Below, in pieces: positions 35,628 through 43,924 of a stretch of 64,000 nucleotides of DNA. The position numbers were made by a program, and so were the translations under genes. A model generated the notes under the pieces. That model saw only the letters and a list, made by a program, of their open reading frames with translations. It ran no database searches and was not told the origin of the DNA. The stretch is from assembly GCF_030700285.1 (NCBI RefSeq), contig NZ_JAUYZJ010000031.1, forward strand, positions 1 to 64,000, in the 5' to 3' direction. The stretch is from Methylobacterium sp. NEAU K. GTDB lineage: Bacteria; Pseudomonadota; Alphaproteobacteria; Rhizobiales; Beijerinckiaceae. Position 1 is the first letter of the stretch, and each line of letters begins with the position of its first letter.

Positions 35628-35791
35628 CCGTCATCCGGGTTTGAACCGGCCGCATGATGCGGCTCCCCCTTCCGACGCTTCCGACCCAGGGCGAGACCGT
35701 CCGGGACTGGTCGCGCCGGAGGCAATATCGCCAGAAACGACGCCGGGCGCACACAGACGTCCGGTTCATAAAAGAAAAGACACGTAAACAG

Positions 35792-36028
35792 ATGATGTTC
35801 GAATTCACCCGCCGTCGCGGCGTCCGCTCCCCCGTCACGGATGCGCCGACCTTTCGGGTCGGCCGGCTGGCCCGGGCGAAGACCGCCAACGAGACCGGGG
35901 CCGATCTCAGCCACCTGATCGACCGGTCCTACAACTACCATTCCCCGCGAGAGCTGCACTGGCATCTCGCCGAGCGGCTCGGGCTCGCGCCCGGTTCCGT
36001 GATCGTACGTGAAGCCGTGGCGGCCTGA
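35792..36028 (+). CDS. Small hypothetical protein
   Basis: The 78-residue soluble protein is rich in Arg at its N-terminus (FTRRRGVRSP) and has a C-terminal region SYNYHSPRELHWHLAERLGL that looks helical. I do not recognise it. The ATG at 35792 follows AT-rich leader sequence (AAAGAAAAGACACG), which supports a promoter and leader region here. It lies 164 bases after the cold-shock gene. Confidence 0.5.
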   Translation: MMFEFTRRRGVRSPVTDAPTFRVGRLARAKTANETGADLSHLIDRSYNYHSPRELHWHLAERLGLAPGSVIVREAVAA

Positions 36029-36097
36029 GGGCCGACGCCGCCTTCAGCACTCTAAGCGGCCGCGCCCGATCCCAGATCGGGCGCACGGCGCCCGCAT

Positions 36098-36913
36098 TCA
36101 CCGATCCCAGGCAGTCAGCACCGGGTCTCGCAACGCGACCGGCGCGGCCAGCAGTTCGCCGTGGACCGGATCGGCCCGGTTATATGTCGTCGCCTGCCCG
36201 CTGAGATCGCAGACCATGCCCCCCGCCTCGCGCAGGACGAGGTCCGCGGCTGCGATGTCCCAATCGCGGGCATTGCCCGAGATCAGACCGACATCGACCG
36301 TCCCCTCAGCCACCCGGGCGAGCCGCAAGGCGAGCGACGGGATGCGGTCGATGCGGGCGAAATCCGTATCGGGCCCGGCGCCTCGCGCCAGCCGGTCGAG
36401 CATCGGCTTCGGCCCGGTGATGCGCGCGCCCGGCAGCGATTCGCGGGGGTGGACCCGGATCGGCTCGCCGTTCCGGGTCGCTCCGCGGCCGCGCACCGCC
36501 TCGTAATCCGCCGCGCCCGCCGGCGCATGCACGAACCCGATCATTGGCTGGCCCTCGGCCAGGAGGGCGACCGCGATCGACCAGTCGGGATGGCCCGAGA
36601 GGAAGGCACGGGTGCCGTCGATCGGGTCGACGATCCAGACGAGATCGTGGCCGATGCGTACGGGATCGTCCGCGGTCTCTTCGGACAGCCACGCCGCGCC
36701 CGGCACGAGTGCGCTCAGGCGAACCTTCAGGAAGGCGTCGACCGCCACGTCGGCCTCCGTCACCGGCGAGCCACCGGCCTTCGACCAGATCCGGGCCGTG
36801 GTCTGGCCGCCGAGCCTGAAGAACGGGCGTGCGATGTCGGCCGCCTCGCGCATGATCGCGCGCAGTTCCGGCATCAGGGCGGATACGGCCTCGTCGGTGA
36901 TGGGCTCGGGCAT
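36098..36913 (-). CDS. 3'(2'),5'-bisphosphate nucleotidase / inositol-phosphatase family protein (CysQ-like)
   Basis: The 271-residue enzyme has both lithium-sensitive phosphatase motifs: SEETADDP and DPIDGTRAFLSG for metal and phosphate, and NARDWDIAAADLVLREAGG near the C-terminus. The family includes CysQ, which removes PAP from sulfate assimilation, and inositol monophosphatases; the RAFLSG version is typical of the CysQ/HisN side of the family. It cannot be fixed by eye which. The ATG at 36913 has GGAG upstream and gives a standard family length. Confidence 0.85.
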   Translation of the reverse strand: MPEPITDEAVSALMPELRAIMREAADIARPFFRLGGQTTARIWSKAGGSPVTEADVAVDAFLKVRLSALVPGAAWLSEETADDPVRIGHDLVWIVDPIDGTRAFLSGHPDWSIAVALLAEGQPMIGFVHAPAGAADYEAVRGRGATRNGEPIRVHPRESLPGARITGPKPMLDRLARGAGPDTDFARIDRIPSLALRLARVAEGTVDVGLISGNARDWDIAAADLVLREAGGMVCDLSGQATTYNRADPVHGELLAAPVALRDPVLTAWDR

Positions 36914-37269
36914 CGCGCTCCGCGGGGAATCCGTGAGGCCCGGAACGGGCCGCCCGCCCGGCCTTGAGAGCCGGCGCGGCTGAAAATCGAGAGTGCCGGG
37001 CGCCCGCCGCCCGGTGCCGCCTGTTGTAGGGCGCCTCCCGCACCGCCACAAGGATCGGAACGGCGGCTGCGTCGATCGATCGACACTGCTCGATCTTCGC
37101 AAGGAAATGTTGAGCATTCAAGGAAGCATTGAGCATTCCGCAAATGACTGCGCCGTCCAGAATCGCTTAACGACGGCTCTTAAGCTGCGCGGAGGAGATC
37201 GGGTGCGATTTTGCTTGGCATAACGGACGGCCCCGCTGGGACCGCCACTTGCTCCAGGGACTCGGACAG
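36914..37269. other. Divergent intergenic region with tandem repeats
   Basis: About 356 bases separating two divergent genes. It holds a GATCGATCGA palindrome (about 37073-37082), the 19-bp tandem repeat at 37101-37138, and presumably promoters for both genes. No coding sequence is supported. Confidence 0.45.
37101..37138. repeat. Two adjacent 19-bp direct repeats
   Basis: AAGGAAATGTTGAGCATTC is immediately followed by AAGGAAGCATTGAGCATTC; the two copies differ at three positions. Their placement about 130 bases before the DUF6101-type gene suits a tandem operator, though no regulator is known. Confidence 0.8.
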
Positions 37270-37770
37270 ATGAACACTTCCCCATTCACGGACGAACGCC
37301 GCGCAGGACATCCGATGCACGCCGCCGAGGCCGCTCCCCGTTTTGCCGCCTCGCCGCTCCCGGTGATCGGCCGGTCCTCTGGCGCCCGGGCTGTCACGGC
37401 GATCGCCCTGGCCTATGCCATCGAGGACGCCGAGATCTGCGGCGCCGACCGCTTCAGCCTGATCTTGGTGGATGCCGAGGGCGCAGAGGTTCACCGCCTC
37501 GGCAACTTCGACGAGGACGATGTCGTCGCCGTGTGGCGCGACATCGCCGCCCGGGCCGGGCTTGTGCGGATGATCGTCCGGGAGGACGGCGTGCTCGTGC
37601 CGGTCTCCCAGCAGATCGGTCGGCTGATCCTCGGACAGGTGCGCATCCGCCGGCGGCATGCCGGGCTCGGCGCCCGCCGTCCGCGCTTCCTGGCCCGCCG
37701 CAAGACCGGCCGCCTGCCGGCCCGCCCGCAGATCTTCCGCGGCGAGAACGAGATCATCGCCCGCAGCTGA
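37270..37770 (+). CDS. DUF6101-like conserved hypothetical protein
   Basis: The 166-residue soluble protein has a central region ARAVTAIALAYAIEDAEICGADRFSLILVDAEGAEV and a highly basic C-terminal third (IRRRHAGLGARRPRFLARRK...). It resembles the DUF6101 proteins of the Hyphomicrobiales, for which no function is known. The basic tail suggests binding to nucleic acid or to membranes, but that is a guess. The ATG at 37270 is preceded by AGGGA. It converges on ubiA, 15 bases away. Confidence 0.6.
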   Translation: MNTSPFTDERRAGHPMHAAEAAPRFAASPLPVIGRSSGARAVTAIALAYAIEDAEICGADRFSLILVDAEGAEVHRLGNFDEDDVVAVWRDIAARAGLVRMIVREDGVLVPVSQQIGRLILGQVRIRRRHAGLGARRPRFLARRKTGRLPARPQIFRGENEIIARS

Positions 37771-37785
37771 CCGTCCTCCGAACCG

Positions 37786-38733
37786 TCAGGACAGGCCCCG
37801 CAGCAGCGCGTCCGCGGAAAGGCCGGCGAACAGGATCAGCCCGGCGCCCCGATTCGAGCGAAACAGGGTGAGCGCCCCGCGCCCGTCGCGCTCCCGCAGC
37901 GACAGGACTTGCCAGCCGAGATGGGCGGCGAACGCCGCGACCCCGAGATAGCCGACGAGGCCCGCACCCGCGCCTCGGGCCGCTAGCGCCACCAACAGGG
38001 ACGCCAGCGCGTAGCACAGGCCCACCGCGAGCCGCAGGCGCCGACCGAAAAGGCGGGCTGAGCTGCGGATCCCCGCGATCTCGTCATCCTCGATGTCCTG
38101 AACCGCATAGATCGTGTCGTAACCCACGACCCAGCAGAGCGCGCCCGCGTACAGCAGCAGCGCCGGCGGATCGAGGCGGGCGAACACCGCCGCCCAACCC
38201 ATCAGCGCACCCCACGAGAAGGCCAGCCCCAGCACCGCCTGCGGCAGCGGCATTACGCGCTTCATGAACGGGTAGATCGCCACCGGCACCAGGGAGCACA
38301 GCCCCACGACCACGGCCTGATCGTTGAACTGCAGCAGCACGGCGAGCCCGATGAGGGCCTGGACCACCAGGAACACGGCCGCATGGCGCGGGCGGACCTG
38401 CCCGGAGGGGAGGGGGCGCAGGCGCGTCCGCTCAACCTGCGCGTCGAGATCGCGGTCGGCGATGTCGTTGTAGGTCGAGCCTGCCCCGCGCATCGCCACC
38501 GCCCCGATCAGGAAAAGCAGGCAGTGCCAGGGGTCGGGGAAGGTCCGATCCGCCGCGATCGCCGCGAGGGCGGCCGACCACCAGCAGGGCAGGAGAAGGA
38601 GCCACCATCCCACCGGCCGGTCGATTCGTGCCAAGCGGAGGTAGGGGCGCCAGGGCCGCGGGGCCGCGCGTTCGACCCAGTGTCCGGCGACCGCGTCGGC
38701 GGGCCGCCCGTCCTGCAGCGCCGTGCCGCTCAT
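37786..38733 (-). CDS. ubiA: 4-hydroxybenzoate polyprenyltransferase
   Basis: UbiA prenylates 4-hydroxybenzoate in ubiquinone biosynthesis, in the inner membrane. The 315-residue form starts at the ATG at 38733 (GGAG upstream) and has about eight membrane helices. The two aspartate motifs that bind the prenyl diphosphate through magnesium are present: NDIADRDLDAQ near residue 88-98 and DIEDDEIAGI near 208-217. A GTG eight codons upstream is a possible alternative start. The isoprenoid precursor comes from the pathway containing ispE at the left of the window. Confidence 0.92.
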   Translation of the reverse strand: MSGTALQDGRPADAVAGHWVERAAPRPWRPYLRLARIDRPVGWWLLLLPCWWSAALAAIAADRTFPDPWHCLLFLIGAVAMRGAGSTYNDIADRDLDAQVERTRLRPLPSGQVRPRHAAVFLVVQALIGLAVLLQFNDQAVVVGLCSLVPVAIYPFMKRVMPLPQAVLGLAFSWGALMGWAAVFARLDPPALLLYAGALCWVVGYDTIYAVQDIEDDEIAGIRSSARLFGRRLRLAVGLCYALASLLVALAARGAGAGLVGYLGVAAFAAHLGWQVLSLRERDGRGALTLFRSNRGAGLILFAGLSADALLRGLS

Positions 38734-38818
38734 CGGTTGGATCTCCGGTCGTCCCACGCCAATCCCGCTCCGTAGCAGAGGAGCATCCGCGCCGGATCCG
38801 TGATCCTCTCAAACGATC

Positions 38819-39289
38819 TTACAATGCGCCCTGCGGCAGCTTGAAGCTGCCGGTCAAGCCCGGGCCGCCCAGCAAGCCGCTGCTGGCGCCGTTCTGGGCC
38901 TGGGCGCGAGCCTGGGCTTCCATCTTGGTGGCTTGGACCGCCACATTGCAGATCTTGGTGCGGATGCCGCTGACCTTGAGGTGGTCGGCCTTGAAGCCTT
39001 CGGCGAAGGAATCGGGGATCGAGCACCATTCCTTGTTGGCGGCGATCCACTTCAGCCCCTCGGCGCCGTTGGCCTGAAGCTTGCCGAACAGCGCGCAGGC
39101 CTCCTGCGGCGTCATCTTCTTCTTGGAGTTCGATGCGGCGTTCGCGCGGGAGATCAACGCCTTCCGGTCCGCCAGAGTCTTCTGGATGGTGCCGCATTCC
39201 GGCGCCGCGCCCTGCGCGAAAGCCGCCGTCCCGAACAGCAGGCTGCCGACGAGCGCCACCGCTCCCAGACTCAAGCTCCCATGTGCCAT
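38819..39289 (-). CDS. Secreted hypothetical protein with three cysteines in the mature part
   Basis: The 156-residue product has a clear Sec signal peptide (residues about 1-25, ending AAFA) and a mature helical domain with cysteines in PECGTIQ, QEACALF and KEWCSIP, plus KICNVAV, so disulfides are likely. It ends with a Gly/Ala-rich tail. I do not recognise the family; similar small cysteine-containing secreted proteins occur across Methylobacterium relatives. The ATG at 39289 has AGGAG nine bases upstream. Confidence 0.65.
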   Translation of the reverse strand: MAHGSLSLGAVALVGSLLFGTAAFAQGAAPECGTIQKTLADRKALISRANAASNSKKKMTPQEACALFGKLQANGAEGLKWIAANKEWCSIPDSFAEGFKADHLKVSGIRTKICNVAVQATKMEAQARAQAQNGASSGLLGGPGLTGSFKLPQGAL

Positions 39290-39518
39290 CCCGCGACTCC
39301 TTCGAGGTCCTTGCAGAAGCCCGCGCGACGCCGGCCCCGTTCCCTTACCCTGGGTTCGCCATAGGAATGTGGCGTCAATCGAGCGGCAAACCGGCCACGC
39401 CATGCGCTCGTGTGCAGGGCGCCAAAAACCGTCACGCGTAACTATCTGGCAACACTTTCGGGCGCGGGTGCCGGCGCGGCGCGTTGACAGGTCCGTCGGG
39501 CCGCGCGACCACGCGGCC

Positions 39519-40271
39519 ATGCCGGCCTACGACTTCACCGCTCCGCGCCTCCACGTCGAATCGGACCTAGCCGCGAATGTCGTCCTGCCGCTCGATCGAG
39601 CGCAGGCGAACTACCTGCTCAATGTCCTGCGCCGCGGTCCCGACGATCCCGTGCTGGTGTTCAACGGCCGCGACGGCGAGTGGCGCGCGCATCTCGTGCA
39701 GACCGGGCGGAAGGGGGCCGACCTTCACGTCGTCGAACGCACGCGTCCGCAGACGTCGCCGGCTGACCTGCACTACCTGTTCGCACCCCTGAAGAGTGCG
39801 CGTCTGGATTACGTCGCCCAGAAGGCCGTAGAGATGGGAGCGGGAGCGATCCGGCCCGTCATCACCCGGTATACGCAGGGCGAGCGGCTCAACATGGATC
39901 GGCTCCGCGCCAACGCCGTTGAGGCGGCCGAGCAATGCGGCATCCTGGCGATCCCGGCCTGCCCCGAGCCGGAGCGGCTGCCCACGGCCTTGGCGGGTCT
40001 CGAGCCTGACCGGCTGCTGGTGTTCTGCGACGAGGATGCTCCGCTGAGCGATCCGGTGCGAGCCCTGCGCGCGGCGGCCGATCCCGTGGCGCCGCCGCCG
40101 CTCGCCGTCTTGGTCGGCCCGGAGGGCGGCTTTTCGGAAGAGGAGCGGGGGCTGATCCGCGCGCGGCCGAACACCGTCGCTCTCTCCCTGGGGCCGCGAA
40201 TCTTGCGGGCCGATACCGCCGCTGTCGCGGTGCTCGCCCTCGTCCAGGCGGTGCTGGGCGACGCGCACTGA
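39519..40271 (+). CDS. rsmE: 16S rRNA (uracil(1498)-N3)-methyltransferase RsmE
   Basis: RsmE methylates U1498 near the decoding centre. The 250-residue protein has the family's PUA-like N-terminus with the substrate-recognition loop, KSARLDYVAQKAVEMG, and the SPOUT-fold C-terminal knot with VLVGPEGGFSEEE and LSLGPRILRADTAAVAVLAL, which binds S-adenosylmethionine. It is monocistronic. The ATG at 39519 gives the standard length although the Shine-Dalgarno is weak. Confidence 0.93.
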   Translation: MPAYDFTAPRLHVESDLAANVVLPLDRAQANYLLNVLRRGPDDPVLVFNGRDGEWRAHLVQTGRKGADLHVVERTRPQTSPADLHYLFAPLKSARLDYVAQKAVEMGAGAIRPVITRYTQGERLNMDRLRANAVEAAEQCGILAIPACPEPERLPTALAGLEPDRLLVFCDEDAPLSDPVRALRAAADPVAPPPLAVLVGPEGGFSEEERGLIRARPNTVALSLGPRILRADTAAVAVLALVQAVLGDAH

Positions 40272-40563
40272 CGGCACGGCCGATCCCAACCGTGTGTGCC
40301 GGCGCACATGAGGGCGGCGGGCGGCGGGATTGTTTCCGCGGAACGGCGACGAAGGGGCGTCCCGGTCGACGGCGCCGCGTTGTCGGTTCCCGGCGCCTCG
40401 CTTATGTCCATGTGCGGACGCAACCCGCTCCGCGCTTATAGAGGTCGCGGCGGGTGACCGTCTGGACCCCGCTCGCGGGTCGGGGTTGAACCGGACGGAC
40501 TCGCCGGAGCCTTTCGGCGCGCTCGCATCCCAGGCACACGTCACTCGCACGGGCAGGCAGCGC

Positions 40564-41931
40564 ATGGCGCGCGACAGCAACGACACGACGCCGCTCACGA
40601 CGCGCGCCGAGCTGATCGAGTGGTTCGCCGCGGGGGAGAAACCGCGCGAGCGATTCGCCATCGGCACCGAGCACGAGAAGATCCCGTTCTACCGGGAGAG
40701 CCGGACGCCCGTTCCCTACGAGGGGGATCGCGGCATCCGCGCCCTGCTCGAAGGGCTCGCCCGCGAGACCGGCTGGGAGCCGATCCTCGATCTCGGCAAC
40801 ATCATCGGCCTTTCGGCGGCTGAGGGTGGTGCGATCTCGATCGAACCGGGCGGACAGTTCGAGCTGTCGGGGGCGGCGCTTCCCGACGTGCACGGGACCG
40901 TGGCCGAACTCGCAACCCACCTCGCGGCGACGAAGCGCGCGGCCGATCCCCTCGATATCGGCTTCCTGACGCTTGGCATGAGCCCGAAATGGCGCCGCGA
41001 CGAGACGCCGATCATGCCCAAGAGCCGTTACCGGATCATGGCGGCCTACATGCCCAAGGTCGGATCGCTCGGCCTCGATATGATGCTCCGCACCGCCACC
41101 GTGCAGGTGAATCTCGATTTCGCCTCCGAGACCGACATGGTGCGCAAGATGCGCGCCTCTCTGGCGCTCCAGCCGGTGGCGACCGCCCTGTTCGCCAACT
41201 CCCCGTTCACGGACGGCCGCCCGAACGGCTTCCTCTCGCGCCGCTCCGAGATCTGGCGCGACACCGATGCCGACCGCACAGGCATGCTGCCCTTCGCGTT
41301 CGAGGCCGGCTTCGGCTACGAGGCTTATGTCGACTGGCTGCTCGACATGCCGATGTACTTCGTCAAGCGCGGCGATACCTATCACGACGTCTCGGGCGCT
41401 TCGTTCCGCGACCTGATGGCCGGCAAGCTGCCCCAACTCCCGGGAGAATACGCGACGGTCTCGGACTGGGCCAACCACGCGTCCACGGCGTTTCCGGAAG
41501 TCCGGCTCAAACGCTTCCTGGAAATGCGGGGCTCGGATGTCGGCGGCCCCGACATGATCGCCGCCCAGGCCGCCTTCTGGGCGGGGTTGCTCTACGACGA
41601 GTCGGCCCTCGACGCCGCCCTCGACCTCGTAAAGGGCTGGAGTTCCGCGAACCGTGAGGCTGCGCGGGCTACGGCCCCCCGCCTCGGCCTCGCCGCTCCG
41701 GTGGCCAACACCACGCTCGGCGCGGTGGCCGCCGAGGCCCTGGCCATCGCCCGCTCGGGTCTGCGCGCGCGGGCGCGTCGGGATGCCGAAGGCCGGGACG
41801 AGTCGATCTATCTCCAGCCGCTCGAGGCGATCGTCGCGGCCGGCCGGACCCGGGCCGACGACCTGCTCGCCGATTACGAGGGTCGCTGGGGCGCCTGCGT
41901 GCGCCGCACCTTCTCGGAATGCGTATTCTGA
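40564..41931 (+). CDS. gshA: Glutamate-cysteine ligase (plant/alphaproteobacterial type)
   Basis: GshA makes gamma-glutamylcysteine, the first step of glutathione synthesis. The 455-residue protein is the GCS2-like form of alphaproteobacteria and plants: TEHEKIPFY, AEGGAISIEPGGQFELSG, AYMPKVGSLGLDMMLRTATVQVNLDF, PMYFVKRG and HASTAFPEVRLKRFLEMRG are all present. The ATG at 40564 follows a 292-base upstream region with no gene. Glutathione is also the thiol pool on which formaldehyde detoxification depends in methylotrophs; the other synthesis gene, gshB, is not in the window. Confidence 0.95.
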   Translation: MARDSNDTTPLTTRAELIEWFAAGEKPRERFAIGTEHEKIPFYRESRTPVPYEGDRGIRALLEGLARETGWEPILDLGNIIGLSAAEGGAISIEPGGQFELSGAALPDVHGTVAELATHLAATKRAADPLDIGFLTLGMSPKWRRDETPIMPKSRYRIMAAYMPKVGSLGLDMMLRTATVQVNLDFASETDMVRKMRASLALQPVATALFANSPFTDGRPNGFLSRRSEIWRDTDADRTGMLPFAFEAGFGYEAYVDWLLDMPMYFVKRGDTYHDVSGASFRDLMAGKLPQLPGEYATVSDWANHASTAFPEVRLKRFLEMRGSDVGGPDMIAAQAAFWAGLLYDESALDAALDLVKGWSSANREAARATAPRLGLAAPVANTTLGAVAAEALAIARSGLRARARRDAEGRDESIYLQPLEAIVAAGRTRADDLLADYEGRWGACVRRTFSECVF

Positions 41932-42033
41932 CGGGACAGTCAGAAGCTGCGTGCGCAGCCACACGCCTCTTGGAACGAAGTTCGATAGTGTACAGTTCTT
42001 ACGCCGATCCCGCATCGTGAGGAGAACGCATCC

Positions 42034-42429
42034 ATGTCCCGCATCACGACTTCCGTTGTGGCCGGCGCTGCGGCCCTGACTATGATCGCCGGTTCCTTTA
42101 CCGCTGCCGACGCGGCGCCGCTGCCCGCGCAGAGCGCAGTTCTGGTCGGCGGCCACAACGCCGCCGTCGACACAGTCGGCTGGCGCCGCGGCTATTACGG
42201 CGGCTACGGCTACCGCCGTGGTTATGGCGGCCGCGTGGCCGGTGCCGTGGCGGCGGGCGCCGCCCTTGGCCTCATCGGCGGTGCGCTCGCCGCGAGCACC
42301 GCGCCCCGCTACGGTTATTATGGCGGCTACGGCTACCCGGCCTATGGATACGGCTACGCACCGGCCCGCACCTACGGGTATCCGGCCTATGGCTACCCGG
42401 CCTACGGCTACGACTATTACGGCTGGTAA
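42034..42429 (+). CDS. Secreted Tyr/Gly-rich protein with YGY-type repeats
   Basis: The 131-residue product has a signal peptide (residues about 1-27), a Gly/Ala hydrophobic segment in the middle (AGAVAAGAALGLIGGALAA) that could span a membrane, and a low-complexity C-terminus of repeated Y-G-Y-P-A and Y-G-G-Y-G units. Such proteins are common in Methylobacterium relatives but their function is unknown; the tail would be expected to be disordered and surface-exposed. GAGGAG precedes the ATG. A second protein of the same character lies 210 bases downstream. Confidence 0.7.
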   Translation: MSRITTSVVAGAAALTMIAGSFTAADAAPLPAQSAVLVGGHNAAVDTVGWRRGYYGGYGYRRGYGGRVAGAVAAGAALGLIGGALAASTAPRYGYYGGYGYPAYGYGYAPARTYGYPAYGYPAYGYDYYGW

Positions 42430-42640
42430 GCCTCCCGCCAGCATCGACGCCTACGTTGCGCCCGGTCCCGGTTACCTCGGGGCCGGGCGTCTTCGTTCTG
42501 ACCGTCGATCCGGGTGGGCCGTCTGGTCGCGACGTCGTCCTGCCATCGCCTGCTCGGGCTCGTGCGCAACCGCGCATCCCGGGGCTCCGTGCCGTCGGAT
42601 CCCTCGCAGGCGGACCACGCCGGCGTGAGGAACCTTGCCC

Positions 42641-42964
42641 ATGATCCGCTCCACCGCCGCTCTCATGGCCATCGTGGCTACCCTCGCCGCCATCGGCAGC
42701 ACCTGTGAGGCGGCGGATCTCGGCCCCGATCGCGGGCCGGAGGGCGTGCCGCTCGACGGCCGCGGCGCGGTCGTGCGTCAAGCGCGTGCCAGGGCGCAAT
42801 ACAGCTACTATGGTGAATACGGTTATCCGGTACCCTTCGGATACGGCTACGCCTCTGCGCCGACCCCCGGCCGCAGCATGGAATACGGCTATGACGGCCC
42901 ACGCTACTACCTCTTCGCGCCGGACACGTATCACGGCCCTGCCTTCGGCTATCACGATTGGTAA
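42641..42964 (+). CDS. Second secreted Tyr/Gly-rich protein
   Basis: This 107-residue product also has a signal peptide (about residues 1-24, ending CEAA) and a Tyr/Gly-rich C-terminal half (YSYYGEYGYP, YGYASAPTPG, MEYGYDGPRYYLF) ending in HDW. It lacks the central hydrophobic helix of its neighbour, so it should be fully secreted or periplasmic. GAGGAA sits eight bases before the ATG at 42641. Similarity to the 42034 product is compositional rather than alignable by eye. Confidence 0.65.
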   Translation: MIRSTAALMAIVATLAAIGSTCEAADLGPDRGPEGVPLDGRGAVVRQARARAQYSYYGEYGYPVPFGYGYASAPTPGRSMEYGYDGPRYYLFAPDTYHGPAFGYHDW

Positions 42965-43044
42965 GCGCGCCTCTTGAAACCCCAGCCCATAAACGTCCTC
43001 GACGTTTCCGCCACAGGGTTCCCCCGGGCCCAGGAGCTTTCTGT

Positions 43045-43302
43045 TTGAGGGATGACGAGCCGGACTGCGTCGAGCTCGACCTCAGCGGCCTGAAATGTCC
43101 GCTCCCGGTCCTGCGCACCCGCAAGGCCCTGCGTACGCTCGACGCCGGCCGGACCCTCGTTGTCACATGCACCGATCCGCTTGCGATGATCGACATCCCC
43201 AACCTCGTACGTGAGGAAGGCGCCCATCTCGGCGCGGCCGAGCGGTGCGGCGATCGCGTGCGCTTCCGAATCACGTCCTCCGCGAAGCCGCCGCATTCCT
43301 GA
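43045..43302 (+). CDS. TusA-family sulfurtransferase-like protein
   Basis: The 85-residue protein matches the SirA/TusA fold: LDLSGLKCPLPVLRTRKAL with the CPxP motif at about Cys21 is the defining signature, followed by a hydrophobic strand TLVVTCTDP and helix. TusA proteins relay persulfide sulfur for tRNA thiolation or molybdenum-cofactor work. The start is a TTG at 43045 with AGGAG eight bases before it; the longer frame shows no family similarity upstream. It is 37 bases from the Nudix gene and probably co-transcribed with it. Confidence 0.85.
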   Translation: MRDDEPDCVELDLSGLKCPLPVLRTRKALRTLDAGRTLVVTCTDPLAMIDIPNLVREEGAHLGAAERCGDRVRFRITSSAKPPHS

Positions 43303-43339
43303 GCGATCCGTTCTGCTCCCGGGAATGATCGGAGACGGC

Positions 43340-43915
43340 ATGGCACCACGGATCGGGGGCGTGCGCCTCGTGCACGAGGGTTGGGCCCGGTACCTCGTGG
43401 CCGAGGTGATGCAGGACGACGGCAGCCGCATCACCCGCGAGATGGAGGATCACGGCCGCGCGGTCGCGGTGCTGCCGTACGATCCGGAGCGGCGGGTCGC
43501 GACGCTTGTCTCGCAGTTCCGGGCTCCGGTGCTCTATTCCGGCGGTCCGCCGAGCCATGTCGAGGTGCCGGCCGGACTCCTCGATGACGGTGCGCCTGAG
43601 GACGAGGTCAGGCGTGAGGCCTTGGAGGAGACCGGGCTGAGGCTCGGGGCGCTCGAACTCGTCGCCAGCGCCTGGACCATGCCGGGCATCTCCACCGAGC
43701 GGATGGACCTGTTTCTGGCCGCCTACGGCGAGGCTGACAGGAGCGGGCCCGGCGGCGGCTTGGCCGCCGAAGGCGAGGCGGTGGCCGTGCACGAGATCCC
43801 CTTGCAGGAACTGGTGGCTATGACGCGCCGGGGCGCCCTCACCGACATGAAGTCGCTCGTGCTGCTGTTCGCGCTGCAACTGCGGCGGCCGGACCTCTTC
43901 ACGGACGCGGGTTGA
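43340..43915 (+). CDS. Nudix hydrolase (ADP-ribose/GDP-mannose pyrophosphatase type)
   Basis: The 191-residue protein has the NudF/NudK layout: an N-terminal swapping strand region, then GRAVAVLPYDPERR, and a Nudix helix reading VPAGLLDDGAPEDEVRREALEETG. The catalytic REALEETG block is intact, but the segment before it is one residue shorter than the G-x5-E-x7-REUXEEXGU consensus and lacks the first glutamate, so activity could be altered. GGAG precedes the ATG at 43340. Hydrolysis of a nucleoside-diphosphate sugar is the likely reaction. It converges on the glycosyltransferase gene downstream. Confidence 0.83.
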   Translation: MAPRIGGVRLVHEGWARYLVAEVMQDDGSRITREMEDHGRAVAVLPYDPERRVATLVSQFRAPVLYSGGPPSHVEVPAGLLDDGAPEDEVRREALEETGLRLGALELVASAWTMPGISTERMDLFLAAYGEADRSGPGGGLAAEGEAVAVHEIPLQELVAMTRRGALTDMKSLVLLFALQLRRPDLFTDAG

Positions 43916-43924
43916 GATTCCCGC

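Noticed and set aside
36993-37223. Small ORF across the tandem 19-bp repeats
   Set aside because: AAGGA directly abuts the internal ATG and the product has no motif; the repeat structure explains the open frame better.
40402-42444. Long open frame antisense to gshA
   Set aside because: It opposes a complete glutamate-cysteine ligase and shows no family features.
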